Assembly: GCF_028769735.1 (NCBI RefSeq)
Contig: NC_088179.1
Location: 3,221,501 to 3,285,500, forward strand
Length of the DNA: 64,000 nucleotides
Direction of reading: 5' to 3'
Origin: Zonotrichia leucophrys gambelii
Taxonomy: Eukaryota > Chordata > Aves > Passeriformes > Passerellidae
Below the pieces are notes generated by a model that was not told the DNA's origin, did not search any database, and saw nothing but the letters and a program-made list of their open reading frames with translations. The stretch's first letter is position 1; every line of letters starts with the position of its first letter. Positions 25,330-37,631 of this stretch are shown here, one piece after another. A program made the translations under genes and the position numbers.

Positions 25330-28044
25330 AGCTGGATGAACGTGACTGGGTTTGTACCAAGGCTCACAAGACAAACAGAGATGGTGTATTTCTCTGTGCT
25401 TCTGGGGAGAAATGCTGGATTTGGGGTTTTGAGGTCACAGAAACCCGGAACACTCAGCTTCACATTCGTCTCTCCAGGTAGCAGAGAAGTGGGAGACAGG
25501 AGCTCTAAGGGAAAAATATCCCTGTGCTCCTCGTTCAGCAACATCAGATGGGTAAATATGATGAGGAGCAACCCAGTTTTGTGTCTGTTCAGGAAGCTGG
25601 ACAAATGGAAGTGGGGAAGGATTTGGACAGCTAAACCTGACCTGAGATCACAATCACAGGTTTCTTTACAGGGAATTAAGTGGAGGGAAAAACACACAAG
25701 AACCCACTACAAAACCCAACATGTGGTCTTTTTTCCTGAGCCTTACCTGGAGATGAGGTTTATATGTGAACAATATCATTTCCCATAAAGAACAATTCAT
25801 GATGTCGTGAACAGGGAAAATCAGCTGTGCTCTGTCACTGTCCCAGGGACTCAACAACTCTTGAGTCATATCTGGGAGAGATAACAACTGGGGATGTAAA
25901 GCCCTGGCCTTCCAGAAGAGATGGGAGTACACTACATGATGCACTACTGGAGAATATCAAAGAATAAATGACCAAAACTATAAAAGAGACAAAACAAGCC
26001 AAGATAAGAAACTGCCCTTGTTTCACTCAAGTGCTTTGTTAAAACATGCATTAGTTGAACTGCTGGCTAGAAAGATTAAAGGGTCTGGATTAAATTGTGC
26101 CAGAGCCTGGGCTCACATTAAATGGCACAACTCTGTTAACTTTATTGGAGCCTCAGAGATTTGCAGCAGGTTGGGATTTGACTTCTTGCCAAGTTATTAC
26201 TTTGGAAAACTCCTATTGACATCTGTCAGGTTAAGGACAACTGTATTCTCTATATAGACATTGTAGACTCAAGATTGAAGAGCATAATCTTGGCTTTAAA
26301 CAGTGACGCAAGCATTACATGAAATTTTTTCAGACTTTCTTTCATTGAGCTGGAATGTTCCATATTTTAGTATTTCTGAAGGAAAATACAAAAAACTGTA
26401 GGTATTGCAGAGAAGCAATTTGAACTCAATGTTCTTTTTGCTCAGCTTTGCCTCCTTTTTTCCTGCTCATTGTATTTCACAATATTATGTGCCAACTAGT
26501 TTAATATGAAGTGTTTGTGGAAGACAAATATAGTGTGCATATAGTCATTATGGCTGAAACATGTGCTTTTAGTACTGAAGAGAAAAGATGTTGCCTTAAT
26601 TCGATAGTTATTCAAAATAAATGGAAAGGCTTCTAACACAGAGAATGGTCTGGGCTGTTGAAAAAAGATCTAAGGGTAATTTTTGTTTCACTACTAAAAA
26701 GAGTTCATGATAATGAGGCTGACATTTGCCAGTTGTTCTTCTCTATTTTTTACTCAGAAGGAATCCTAACTAGCCTTATGGCTGTAGTTATGGATAAGGT
26801 CATTTCTGCCTCATTCTTTTTTTGCTCCTTTGCTTCACGGTGGATTTGAAATGGAGTTTGGTTTGTTTTAACAGTTGTTACTCATTGCTTCCAAAAGTGA
26901 CCGACTTCTTAAAACACAAGGGCTTTCATTCCATTTCAAATGGGGGGGAGGTGTTTTTGTGAGCATGGGGCAGGAGGGTGAGCAACTAAACCTCACTCTG
27001 TGGGGCAAATTTTGTTTATACAGAAGGTGAATCCCACACTCTGTGTAAATAATGGAGTACAACTGGCTGTGTGCCTGTAACATGATGCAAGTGGAACATG
27101 GGTGCTGGACTTTGCAGGGAGAGCACAGCATTTTCCTGCTTTTGGCCCAAAACATTTCTGATTCCACTTTTTGGAGTGGAGCTGAGGGTACTGGCAGTTC
27201 CCACCATCCTTCCAGTGGCTGGCAAATTCAAGCAGATGCGTACTTTTTCTTTATTTGCCAGCTGATGTTTCAGAATGGACATAAAAGACTGAAGTCCTTA
27301 CTGTGGTACTTCTCAGTTAAACATTCCCCTTGCTCCACCACTTTCCAAATAGGCACTCTCACTAAACAACAGAGATTTGGTAATTGGTTGCATGTGAATA
27401 AATTATGATCAGGTATGTTTAATTATGAATGAGGATGTGTATGTAAGAGAGCAGAAGACATCTAAAGGAAATATGATATACACAAGGGATTGGAAATAAA
27501 AGAAACATTCCTTAGTGCTAAAAGCCATAAACTGTCAGGCATTCCAGTGATTTGTCACCTCTGCATTAACCACTGACTCAAGCTATTAATGATAAAAGCA
27601 GGTAATTACAGTGCCATCCTCTAACAAAGAAGCTGTTATAGCTGGGTAAATAACAGGCCCTATAAAATTGTCTTAAATTTGTGTTTGCATGGTACATAGC
27701 ATTCAGTAAGCTCCTGTTAGCTCTGGAGATGTTTGGGAAAGGGAACTTATTCTTTAGTGTGTTTTCTGTTGTAATATCAAGGAGAGGAAACAAAAGGTAA
27801 AAAAGCCCCAGATTGTATGACAGGTTTTTAAAGTGCCTGCTGCAGAGGGATAAAGCCAAAATGGCTTTCTCAAAGGCAACTCTGTGGGATTGCCACAGAG
27901 CTTGGAATGGTTGAGCTGTGTTTTCTTCCACTGAAGCGAGGCATAGCAGTGCATTTTTACAGTCACACTGGTGTTCTCTGCACTTCATCCCTTATTCCTT
28001 TCCTGGCAGCAGCAAAGTCCTGACAGCTGCGTGACACAGGAGTG
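25330..28044. other. Noncoding DNA
   Basis: No exon, RNA gene or transposon recognised. Frames at 25326-25788 overlap on opposite strands; those at 27052-27408 and 27578-27988 lack any familiar content. Confidence 0.5.
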
Positions 28045-28104
28045 GGGAGTGAGCAGTGAGAGCATCCTGCTGGAGCTGTTCTGGGGGCCACAGCCACCTG
28101 AGAC
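28045..28104. repeat. Left copy of 60-bp duplication flanking LTR C2
   Basis: Begins GGGAGTGAGCAGTGAGAGC and ends CAGCCACCTGAGAC, immediately before the TG of the LTR. It differs from the right copy (28419-28478) at two of 60 positions. Confidence 0.95.
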
Positions 28105-28418
28105 TGTTGTCTTTTACATTAGAACAGCTCTATTATCGTTATAGTGCAAGGACTCCATACTGCCACCGTTTCATACTGCCTCAATGTTTGTCATAGGCAG
28201 CTCCTCTAAGCACTGACTGTTCCTGGTCCTTGCAGCAGCCAACTGACTCCACTTCCCACCAATCCACTCTTTTATAACACTGTTCTTGTTGGCTACAGGT
28301 GTGGCTTGTTAACAGCAGGGCTGCTCCTAATCTTTAGTAATTGGTTCAGCTGCAACTCGTTGGGGGATAAGATTACATTCTGTACCACCTTCATTTACCC
28401 ATACCGTGTACCCCAACA
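28105..28418 (+). mobile_element. Solo LTR, ERV family C (copy 2), in a 60-bp target duplication
   Basis: Starts TGTTGTCTTTTACATTAG and ends GTGTACCCCAACA (TG...CA). It shares TATA-like CTTTTATAACAC and most other segments with the copy at 25019-25323, but has a longer 5' end. Instead of a 6-bp repeat it is bounded flush on both sides by a 60-bp direct repeat. The relation of the two family copies, the terminal dinucleotides and the flush repeat junctions are direct observations. How the 60-bp duplication arose is inference. Confidence 0.82.
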
Positions 28419-28478
28419 GGGAGTGAGCAGTGAGAGCATCCTGCTGGAGCTGTTCTAGGGCCCACAGCCACCTGAGAC
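28419..28478. repeat. Right copy of 60-bp duplication flanking LTR C2
   Basis: Begins directly after the LTR's terminal CA and is collinear with 28045-28104. The two differences are in TTCTAGGGCCCAC versus TTCTGGGGGCCAC. Confidence 0.95.
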
Positions 28479-30307
28479 AGGTTATTAGGGACAGCAAACA
28501 CCAGCCAAACGTGGGCAAACAGAGCTATCCTTGCCAGCTGTCCAGTTAGAGGTATCTGACTCCTCCTGCCAGGAGGGGTGGTGGGTGCAGCTGTGCTGCC
28601 CCCTCACATCTGGGCTCTGCTGGAGCAGCACAGGGAGTGTTGGATGGCTGGAACAAAGCAAATCACAGCAGGACAGGCTGAGGCACAGCCCCAGGAATTC
28701 TCCATCCCTGGTTCAAGAGGTGCAGTGTCTGTCCATTGTGCTGGCTCTGGAAACAGCTCTCCCTTGGTAGCAGTGAGCAGTGGGAGGTGACAGTGCCGGT
28801 GCTCAGCCAGCCTCCCATACAACAGGGGACAAGGCACACCTCTTCCAGGAAAGACATTTCCCCTAATAACTACAGACAGGAAAAAGATGATGAAAATAGA
28901 CTGATTTTCTGATTCCAATTAGTGCTTCACACTTAGAATATTGTGAGCGTAAAACATCTTGCAGAATAAAAAATTATCAGGACAACAGTAGTCATCAGTT
29001 CAAGTAATAAAAAAAGCCCTTAGGTATTAAAAAAAGGATCTAGAAATAGACTTATTTAATGGGGCTTTTTTTCCTAGAGAAAGTTTAGCATTTCCTGCTG
29101 TACTAATGTTTATGTGAGATAAATATAAAGTATATCAGTTGAACAGCATTAGCTGCCACTGAAAGCCTCCATCTCCTTCAGCTGAATCTGCTTACCATGA
29201 GCAAAGCAACTGACTGATACACCTGCTTAGATGCCAATTCAATTTAGGGAAAGGTTAGAAATGAAATTGCTCTTGGCCTTGATCAGTGTTGAAAATATTG
29301 ATCAAACTGCTTATCTATCAAAAATGAAAGGCTTGTGAGTGTTCTTTGAAGATAGAGCATTGGTAAGGATCTGAGGGGATGATTCTAATCAGTTGTTTTT
29401 AAGGGAATTTTTTTTTTTGTATGGAGACCAGTGTTTGCTAGAGAAGGTGAAGGCTTTACTAAAAAAAAATATATGTATTTTTAAATTTTTTTTCTTGTGT
29501 ATACACACATGTCTACGCACTGGTCTCTGTGTTAGTTGGCAGAGCCCATTCAAGGTGTAAATAATGTCCAAAGGGTGACAAGGACAGTTCTGGGAGCTCA
29601 GTGCCTGCCCTGGCACCCTTTGCTGCCCAGCTGCAGTACCTGCCTCTGTGGCCACCTCTTTCTGACAAACACTGTACATGGCTCACCAAAATAACCACCC
29701 CCACATGTTCTTATTTGAACAGCTCCCTCCAGATTCTCTCCCCATGACTGAACTTCTGGTCTCTGGCCTCCTTTGCTCCTTATGCTATGGCTCCTTGTCC
29801 CAGTTTTCCTGCCTTCCTCTCTCCCTCCTGCTGATCCCACTGTGCATCTGTATTTTGGCCGTGCTGATTGCATTTCCTCTTTTTTTGTTCTTGTTGGCCT
29901 TTATTGCAATAAGCACAACACTGATTGTTTCTTTGTTGACATATGTGAGATGAGATATGACAATACATTATTTCACAGAAAATTTCCCTCAAAGGATTAT
30001 CCCTCCAGGGTGAAATGATTGTTTCCTCTGTTTCAGATTAACCATGCTAGCAAGGAAATATTTCATGCTTCATTACTACCATTAATCTTTCAAGGTGCCC
30101 CTCTGAATGAAAATCCATTGTTTTCTTTAACAGAGAGGGACAGCAGTACAAGTTATCCTGTGTAATTACACTTCTAACAGATGTATCTGTCAGGTTGCTC
30201 AGTGTTTGGTAACATAACATCACTGAATATTACATTGCAATGCTAAACACACTCTCACCTAGATATGTGGACCTGCAGTTTTTCTCTTAACTCTAATAAA
30301 ATGTGAT
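28479..30307. other. Noncoding DNA
   Basis: No exon is supported. A 91-codon hydrophobic frame at 29678-29953 is discussed in the findings. The region also holds T-rich and A-rich runs near 29408-29500. Confidence 0.5.
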
Positions 30308-30313
30308 GGTGCT

Positions 30314-30696
30314 TGTGACAGTGTTCACAGGGGTCTTAGGATGAGGAAAGAGACGAGGATCTGACTCCATGTTTCAGAAGGCTTGATTTATTATTTTATG
30401 ATATATATTATATTAAAACTATACTAAAAAAATAGAAGAAAGGATTTCATCAGAATGCTGGCTAAGAATAGAAAAAGAAAGAATGATGACAAAGGCTTGT
30501 GGCTAAGACAGAGTCTGAGCCAGCTCACTTTGATTGGCCATTAATTAGAAACAACCAGCATGGGCCAATCACAGATGCACCTGTTGCATTCCACAGCAGC
30601 AGATAACCATTGTTTACATTTTGTTCCTGAGGTTTCTCAGCTTCTCAGGAGGACAAATCCTAAGGAAAGGATTTTTCATAAAAGATGTCTGTGACG
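30314..30696 (-). mobile_element. Solo LTR, ERV family A (copy 4)
   Basis: Plus-strand start TGTGACAGTGTTCACAGGGG, the reverse of the family's 3' end; plus-strand end GATGTCTGTGACG, with one change at the last base. Flanks GGTGCT (30308-30313) and GATGCT (30697-30702) agree at five of six bases. Length is 383 bp. Confidence 0.85.
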
Positions 30697-30702
30697 GATG
30701 CT

Positions 30703-33005
30703 TTGTCTGCTGGAGTGCATGGGAAGTGTATTTACCCTGCAGACAGAGGGGAACTCGCCTTTGATGCTGTGGCAAGAGCACCTGAGGTGATGGAATGAGT
30801 CTGGAGAGCAGGAGAGAGAGGTGAAGTTCAGAACCCTTTGGACTTGGGAGCAAAAACCCCAATTTCTGTGAAGATAGGATCAGGATCAGCCAATGTTCCC
30901 TCTGGGTTTGCTCTCTGGTTGCTGCTGCAGCTCCACCTGAGGCAGTCAGAGACCTGATGTTCTTCCTGCATCCTGCCCCTTCAGCACTCAGTGCCTCTGC
31001 AAGGCAGCACTTCATATTGTGCAGCAAAAGGAAAAATAATTTTATGCTGCTCACTCATTTCTTTAGGTACTCAGGTAGTTCGGTGAAAGCTTTGCATGAA
31101 TTAATGTGTAGGATGTGCCAAAGCCATTGTGTTGCTAGCTATGATTTATGATTTCATCCTTTTCTTCTCCAGCCAGGAATACTCAGGTGTAGGAGAGCAC
31201 TGCAAGGCAGAGGAGCTCTGAAGGCAATGAGCCAGTGTGTTTGATTAGCTGTGTGTGCTGTCCTCTGAGGATTGCAGAGTCTTGTCAGTCCTGCTGCATC
31301 TTCCAGGCTTTTGTGTTATTTATCGCCCATAAAGCAAATCAAAGCACTCCTTTGCCACTGACACAGAAGGGAGGGCTTTGAACTAAGTGCTTTGCCTCTT
31401 ACAGCTTTCCTTGTGATACGTTCTGAGATTTCTAAATGCTTATACAGGAATTGTCACTTACACTGAGGTTTTACAGTGCTTAGCAACTTTCAGACTGATC
31501 TGAGGATTGCTAAATAATAATTATATCATTCCTTTCTCTTCTGTTCTCTTTCTGTTCCTTTTGCTCCCACATGTACCCATCATGCTCCTACAGTTTCCAA
31601 GTCAAATATTAATGTGCTCACACATACTGGAATTAAGTTTGCCTGTAGTTAATTTGGTTTCATTATGTATTACAGCTTAGCTAGCAGGCACTGAGGTCTC
31701 TCTGCAGCACCACTGCCTCAGCCTCTGCTCCCAGCCAGCTGAGGATTCTCCTCCTTTTTCTTCCTATGAGAAGGGAAGACTGGGAAGCACAGAACGGATC
31801 CCTGCTCTCATGTTCCAGGTACTGACCCTGGCAGTAAAGGGAAAAGGAGGCAAAATCTTTGAAATGCTGTGATAAACATTCTCAAAATACACAGAGCTTA
31901 AGCTCCAGACCTTTTTCAGGAACTCCAAAACAGAGATGTAATTAAGACTTTTAAAAATACAGCTATGAGAATATATATGAAAATATCCTTAAGGATAGGA
32001 ATCCTTACTCTTATTTAGAAAGAAAGATTTGTATTTCTAAGCAAATGCTTTTTCTGAAGCTGACTATTTGCAACCTATTGGGTTTTAGTCCTTGGAATCA
32101 GAGGTTTACATATCCACAGATTTATCACACTGCTTGAAATGACCACGATTATAAACAACCATGAAAAAATTAAACTTGAAGATTATTTTGACAAATTGGT
32201 TAGACTCCTGCTTCCTCTTCTCTGCACACTCCAGAAAATGGATTCTGGGGCTCATGGAGAGATGAATTTTAAATTAGTGTGAATACCTGGGTTCATAAGG
32301 AACTGTGCATCAATTTTCTCTCTCAGCTGGAAAGCAGAAGGCAAGTTAGTAATTTTTGTCTCTGCTATTAAAAAAAAAATTTAATCCCTTTCAAGTATCT
32401 TTCTTTTTCTGTATTTAGAAAGCAGGTTACCTTTTTCAAATGTTTTGAGACAAGTTAGCATTAGTTATTGTACAGAGGGAAAAATCACACTGATTTATTT
32501 TTATTTTTCAATGTATCCAACCCTTCTCTCCAGTAATAGTCTCACAGCACAAAGCAAAATTTGGAGATCCTTAAGAGGCTTGAATGTAAATAATGATTTC
32601 TAATAATGACTACAGGATTGTCTTTATTGGAGTTTTAATGGGGATCAATGAGGTTAGACTGGAGAATACAAATCAAGAAGGGAAATTCAGGAGATTTACT
32701 CCTTCACTCTGTAAGGCTTTGTTAGGGAAGATGAGGCAGCCTGCACTGCCAGCCAACAGCCCAGCACTGGGAAGAGGGAACATCAAACGTGCTCAAATCT
32801 CAAGATGTGGTGCCTTTTCCTTGGTGAAGAGAATTCCCCTGGATTTCAGGGAGTTTTACCCCCATCAACAAAGTGCATCTCTGGATCAGCCTCCCTTGGG
32901 GATTGAGGGGTTTCCCCTGGGGCTCTGGAGGATATTTTTCTCTTGCAGCATTACCTGAGGTGCCAAGGGTTCCGTGGGGTCGGGCTCAGAGGAGGGACAG
33001 CACAC
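30703..33005. other. Noncoding DNA
   Basis: No supported feature. The 121-codon frame at 32593-32958 has no recognisable domain or splice context. Confidence 0.5.
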
Positions 33006-33010
33006 ACACC

Positions 33011-33667
33011 TGTCCTAGGGTGACATTGTGATGCTTGTATCCCCATTCATGTGTTCTGTTTATGCTGGATATCATGTTCTGTGCCTTTGGGACTGGCTCT
33101 GAAGAGTGAAAGCTTTGTTTGGGTTTTCTTATCAGCCTGGTGGTCAGGACACAGAAACAGGACAGTACATAGTGCTGCTTTTGCTTTGTTGCTTTTGGCT
33201 TTTCGCTTTGCTCTCTCGCTCTTGCTTCTGCTTTGCTTCTGCTCATTAGCTAGTTTAGCTAAACAGTCCAAATTTCTTTCTGGAATGTTTCTCCTGTCCT
33301 TTTTCTTGACCTACTCAAGCCTCCTCCGGACTGGGCCCTGGGAACACTGAGAGTTTGCACCCTGTGGCCTAGCGGGGCCTGCTCTGGGCAGCAGCTGCCC
33401 CAGCACCAGGGGGACTGATAACAGAGCGACCACCCCCAAGAGAGACTTTCTGAATTTGTCATCTTTTTCAGAGCAGTGACAGAATGGTCTCACCTGGTAT
33501 TGTTCATTTTGTGTGCTGGGGGTGCTGTGCCTGTTAAATAAACAGGTTCTTTCCACTTCTCTCCAAGGAATCCTTCCCAACCCAGTTGCGGGGAGGGCCT
33601 GTGTGGTTTTGCTTTCTGGAGGGGCCCTTTTGGAGATTCTCGACCAAATTTGCCCTGAACCAGGACA
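33011..33667 (+). mobile_element. Solo LTR, ERV family E (5-bp target duplication)
   Basis: Starts TGTCCTAGGGTGACATTGTG and ends CTGAACCAGGACA. A perfect 5-bp duplication ACACC lies at 33006-33010 and 33668-33672. A poly(A) signal sits in GTTAAATAAACAGG (about 33536). Length is about 657 bp. The 5-bp duplication differs from the 6-bp ones of families A, B, C and G, and fits an ERVL-like or other class. Open frames of 67-134 codons over this element on both strands are not genes. Confidence 0.82.
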
Positions 33668-35416
33668 ACACCTCAGAGCTCCATGTGCCAGCAGGATTTC
33701 ATTGATGAGAAACATCCCTGCTCACCCAGGGAGCTCAAAATGCTGTTTGGGCTGGTCCCTCTCAGCCCAGCTCCTGCCCAGGGAAGTGCCTGCAGCCCAG
33801 GACAGGTGAAGCCCTGTGTGGATTTGGATCCAACCCACCCCTGTCCACCCAGGGACTGTAATTCTACACTGCTGTGCTCACTAATTGCAATCATTAATTG
33901 GTTTCTGAACTTGCTGATCATTTCTCCAGGGAGGTGTGAAGTTTGGCTGTGCCTGAAAGTAGGGTAGTGCTACCCTCTCTCTTCTAACAAACTGGAAATA
34001 AATTGGAAAGAGAAACCATAAAATGTTACTGCTGGAGCTGCCATTCCATGGCCCCCACACACTCAGCACCCACAGATTGTGGAGGCAGATTCTGTTCTTT
34101 TGCAATCTCCAAATAATGGAAGCTCCAAGATGCTCCTGAACTGACCACAGAAAGCAAAGCGTTGTTTTCTTCTTTGGAAAAGTTGAGGAAAAGGCTAAGA
34201 AACAAAGTTCTTATCTTTCTCACCCAAGAAAAAAAATATTCAGGTCTTCCAGTGACAATTGCAGAAAACATTGCCCGTGGTTGTAACACAAAGAGCACAA
34301 TGGAAAGTCCCAGCACTGTTGCAAGACTCATGTGATCATTGTTGTTCCTGCTGGTGTGTTTTACAGCAATATTTTAAAAAATATTTTCCACTTTTATTTA
34401 TTTAAAATGAATGTAAAAAATAAGGTTTCTTAATTCAAAGAATTCAAGTCTTCTATTCAAGTCTAGACTTAGTCCTTACTGCATAAGTTTTCAATTTTCC
34501 TTCTGAGTATTATGCAAAGGCTTCCACACCTTGCTCTTATACTGAAGTTCCTGGGCAGTATCGCCTGTATGCTGTGTATTTGACAGGAATACAAATAAAT
34601 TGGAAGAACTTCAGTTATTCCTTTTTCTCAAGGTAATTTCTAAGCAGATTAGTTCAGAAATGGAAAATGGAAAGAAAGCATTTAAATTATTTCATGTAGC
34701 TTGGTTTAGGATATTCCTTTGCAATCATTGTAGATTTGTAACACCTGTATTTTATTTCAAAGAAAGTTGACTCTGGATGATCATATTAATTAAAGCAGAG
34801 AGAATAAAAATGTGCTTGTGACATCCCTGCAGCACAAAAGTCTAGTGTTGCTACACGGACAAGTTTAACAGGAAATTGAAATCTTTTGTCAAAGCCCTGA
34901 ATAAAATCACTCATTAATTATCATCAGTGCAACTCCTTTAGAATGGCAGATTTGGAGAGCCCAAACCAGCACAAACATTAAACTAGTTTTTATTCCTTCT
35001 ATTATTTTTACATTGTTATGCAGAGACATTGAATAAAAAAATGTGATATGTTGCATTTACCTATATTTTAAACTAATTTCAGGCTTTCTTCTTTCTCCCA
35101 TTCCTTTAATTTCCTGCTGATTGTACCCATGAGCCCATGACTGCATCTCTGGGTGCCCAGGAGGGTTATCCATGTGACAAGGCTGCAGCTCTCACCAAAT
35201 GCAGACCTGGACCTTCAAAACACTCCCTCCAAATGGCAAAAAATGCAGTTTTTTCTTTCTGTTAACCCCACTGCACTGTCTGAGAGCAGGATCCACCTTG
35301 AGCTGAGGTTGATGGCAGCTCACAGGGGTTTCGGAGGAAGGGATCCTGTGTGGAGAGCAGGGAATGGGCTCAGCTGAGCAAAGTGGGCACCAAAGTCCTG
35401 CCCAGCAGTGCAGGGG

Positions 35417-35640
35417 GTCAGATGAGAAAAAAAAAATAATTGACTTTTTAAAATGCATTTCAATGTCATAATCTCTCTTTGGCACTCTATGTGCTGACAT
35501 AAACATCCATATTTTTGCTTCTCACAAGGGGGTAGCATTTACATATATTTTTCATATATTAACTTTCTAATTCTTACTCTTCTGTGAGTTATCAGTCTTA
35601 TGCACCTTTAAACAATTCAGTTGTTCCATAGACAGTAATT
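35417..35640. repeat. Dispersed 220-bp direct repeat, copy 1
   Basis: Starts GTCAGATGAGAA and runs through CCATATTTTTGCTTCTCA and CTGTGAGTTATCAGT to GACAGTAATT. It aligns over its whole length with 37412-37631 by eye at roughly 80-85% identity, same orientation, about 2 kb apart. Confidence 0.88.
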
Positions 35641-37411
35641 TTTATAATTGGCTGTGCTGGGGCACTGGGCCCAGCTGGGGGACAGCAGAGCCCTGTGAGC
35701 AAAGCACAAGGCTGGGACCCCGTCCTGGCCCATTCCAGTGGGAATTCCTGCTCCTGCCCCTCCAGGAGGGCACAGGGTGACAGTGGCACTGCCTAGGGAA
35801 GCAGGAGCCAGGGCTGCTCCTGGTGCCAGCAGTGTCCTGCCCTCCCTGGTGTCACCTCACATGGCTTTTGCTGCCACCGTGCATGAAAGATTCTGCCCTG
35901 CACTGTTGGCAGGTCTGAAACTGCTGCTAGAAAATATGCTAAAATTTGCCTTTTAAAAAAACAAAAGTGAAACTTGTCACTCTGGTTTTAACATTTTCTA
36001 AGCCTTCTGATGTTGACATTTTTGTAGTGAACTTTCTCACACACTTTCTGTAAATAACTCATTGTTTTGCATTCCTTTATGGAGGAGGAGAAAGTTGATA
36101 GATTGTTGGTTTGTCCACTGTCATTGGAGAGGTGGCACTGTCACCCTCCAATCCACTGCCACTTTTAGAAAACTATAAATGTTGGAGTCAGAAAATAAAC
36201 TTCCCTTTTTTCTTCACTTTGAGAACAGCAGTGTGTGCACTTGTGTTTTATTTCATGTCCTATAGTGACATGAAACACCACCCAAGGGGAAGAGAGGAAA
36301 AGGATTGCTCGTGGCCTGGATTGTCCATCCACCTGCCAGTGCCTAGGCAGGTTTAGACCATGATTTTCATCAGTGGCACCTTCTAAACCATATGGATCTG
36401 ACTGAAAACTGCTCCCTCCCTTTTTATTTACCAAGCTTTCCTACTCCCAGATTATGCAGATAGTGGTTTGCAATGGCAACTTAGAAGGTAATCCTTTTCT
36501 TGGTAATTCTGAAAGCTAAGAGCTGTGATTAACAAAATGACTAATGGAGTAGTTCTAGTTAATGATTTTTTTTAAGAGAAAGCAATTATTGTGGAAAGAA
36601 ATGAAAAAAATCATAGACTAGAAATTTCTGCCTTTTCACTAATGTGAAATCACTTTCTCCTGATGCATTTCCTGAAATGGTGGGGTTTTTTTGTTGTTTT
36701 TTTTTTTACGTATGTGACTTAAAAAGGCAGGAAAGCTTGACCAAATAACTAAATCACCTTAACATTTTCATGATTGGGAAGGATCTGCACAGAAATCATG
36801 TGCTTCATAGCAATTTGGGGCCTTTAAGGTCACACCAAATCCTCTGTAGTCATAAAGCTCTCCCTTTCGAGAGCAGTTTCTCAGCTCCATGATGACTTTG
36901 CCTTGCAGAAACCTCTCCTTCCTGAAAAACCTTCAGTGAGAAGGGACCAGAAGCAAGGCTGACTGTGAGATGTAATTAAATGTTTGATGAGATGCTTTGA
37001 AATCCTTCACCAGGAGCTGCCTTTGTCTAATTAATAAACAGTATGGTTCCTGTTCTCCTGCATCTTCAGAGATTCTGTGGAAGCAGGTATGAAAGGGCAA
37101 GAAATGGATGAGGATTTCCTTATAGAATTTCTCCATTTTTTAATATTTCTCTTATTTTAGATAATTGACTGCACCAAGTTCCTCATTAAAAGTGTACGAG
37201 CAGGCCCAGTCTGTCTGCCTTGTACCTTGGCTGCACTGTGATCACTGATTTTTTCCAACTCTGCTGATTTTATGTTGGATTTCTGTTTAGACAATTTAGA
37301 TTTCTTCCTTCTTCAAGCTCATTTTTGTTCTTTTTTTGATTTGTCTTTCTTACATTTGCTTTCTGACAAACATGACTCAAAATGTAGGCAATGTTTTTGA
37401 TGTAAAGATTG

Positions 37412-37631
37412 GTCAGATGAGAAGAAATAATTGACTTTTAAAAATGCATTTCAATTTCACAATCTCTTTTTGGCAGTCTATGTGTTGACATACATATCCA
37501 TATTTTTGCTTCTCATAATGAGATAGCATTTAAATTTATTTTTCATGTATTAGTTTCCTAATTGTTACTCTTCTGTGAGTTATCAGTTTTATGCACCTTT
37601 AGGTAAATAAGTTGTTACATATACAGCAATT
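37412..37631. repeat. Dispersed 220-bp direct repeat, copy 2
   Basis: Collinear with 35417-35640, sharing GTCAGATGAGAA, ATAATTGACTTTT, TCCATATTTTTGCTTCTCA, TTACTCTTCTGTGAGTTATC and TTATGCACCTTTA. Neither copy shows terminal inverted repeats or a poly(A) tail, so the origin (local duplication or an unknown old repeat) is open. Confidence 0.88.

Noticed and set aside
25019..28418. Two family C LTRs as a proviral pair
   Set aside because: The left copy is closed by its own 6-bp duplication, the right one by a 60-bp duplication, and no retroviral genes lie between them.
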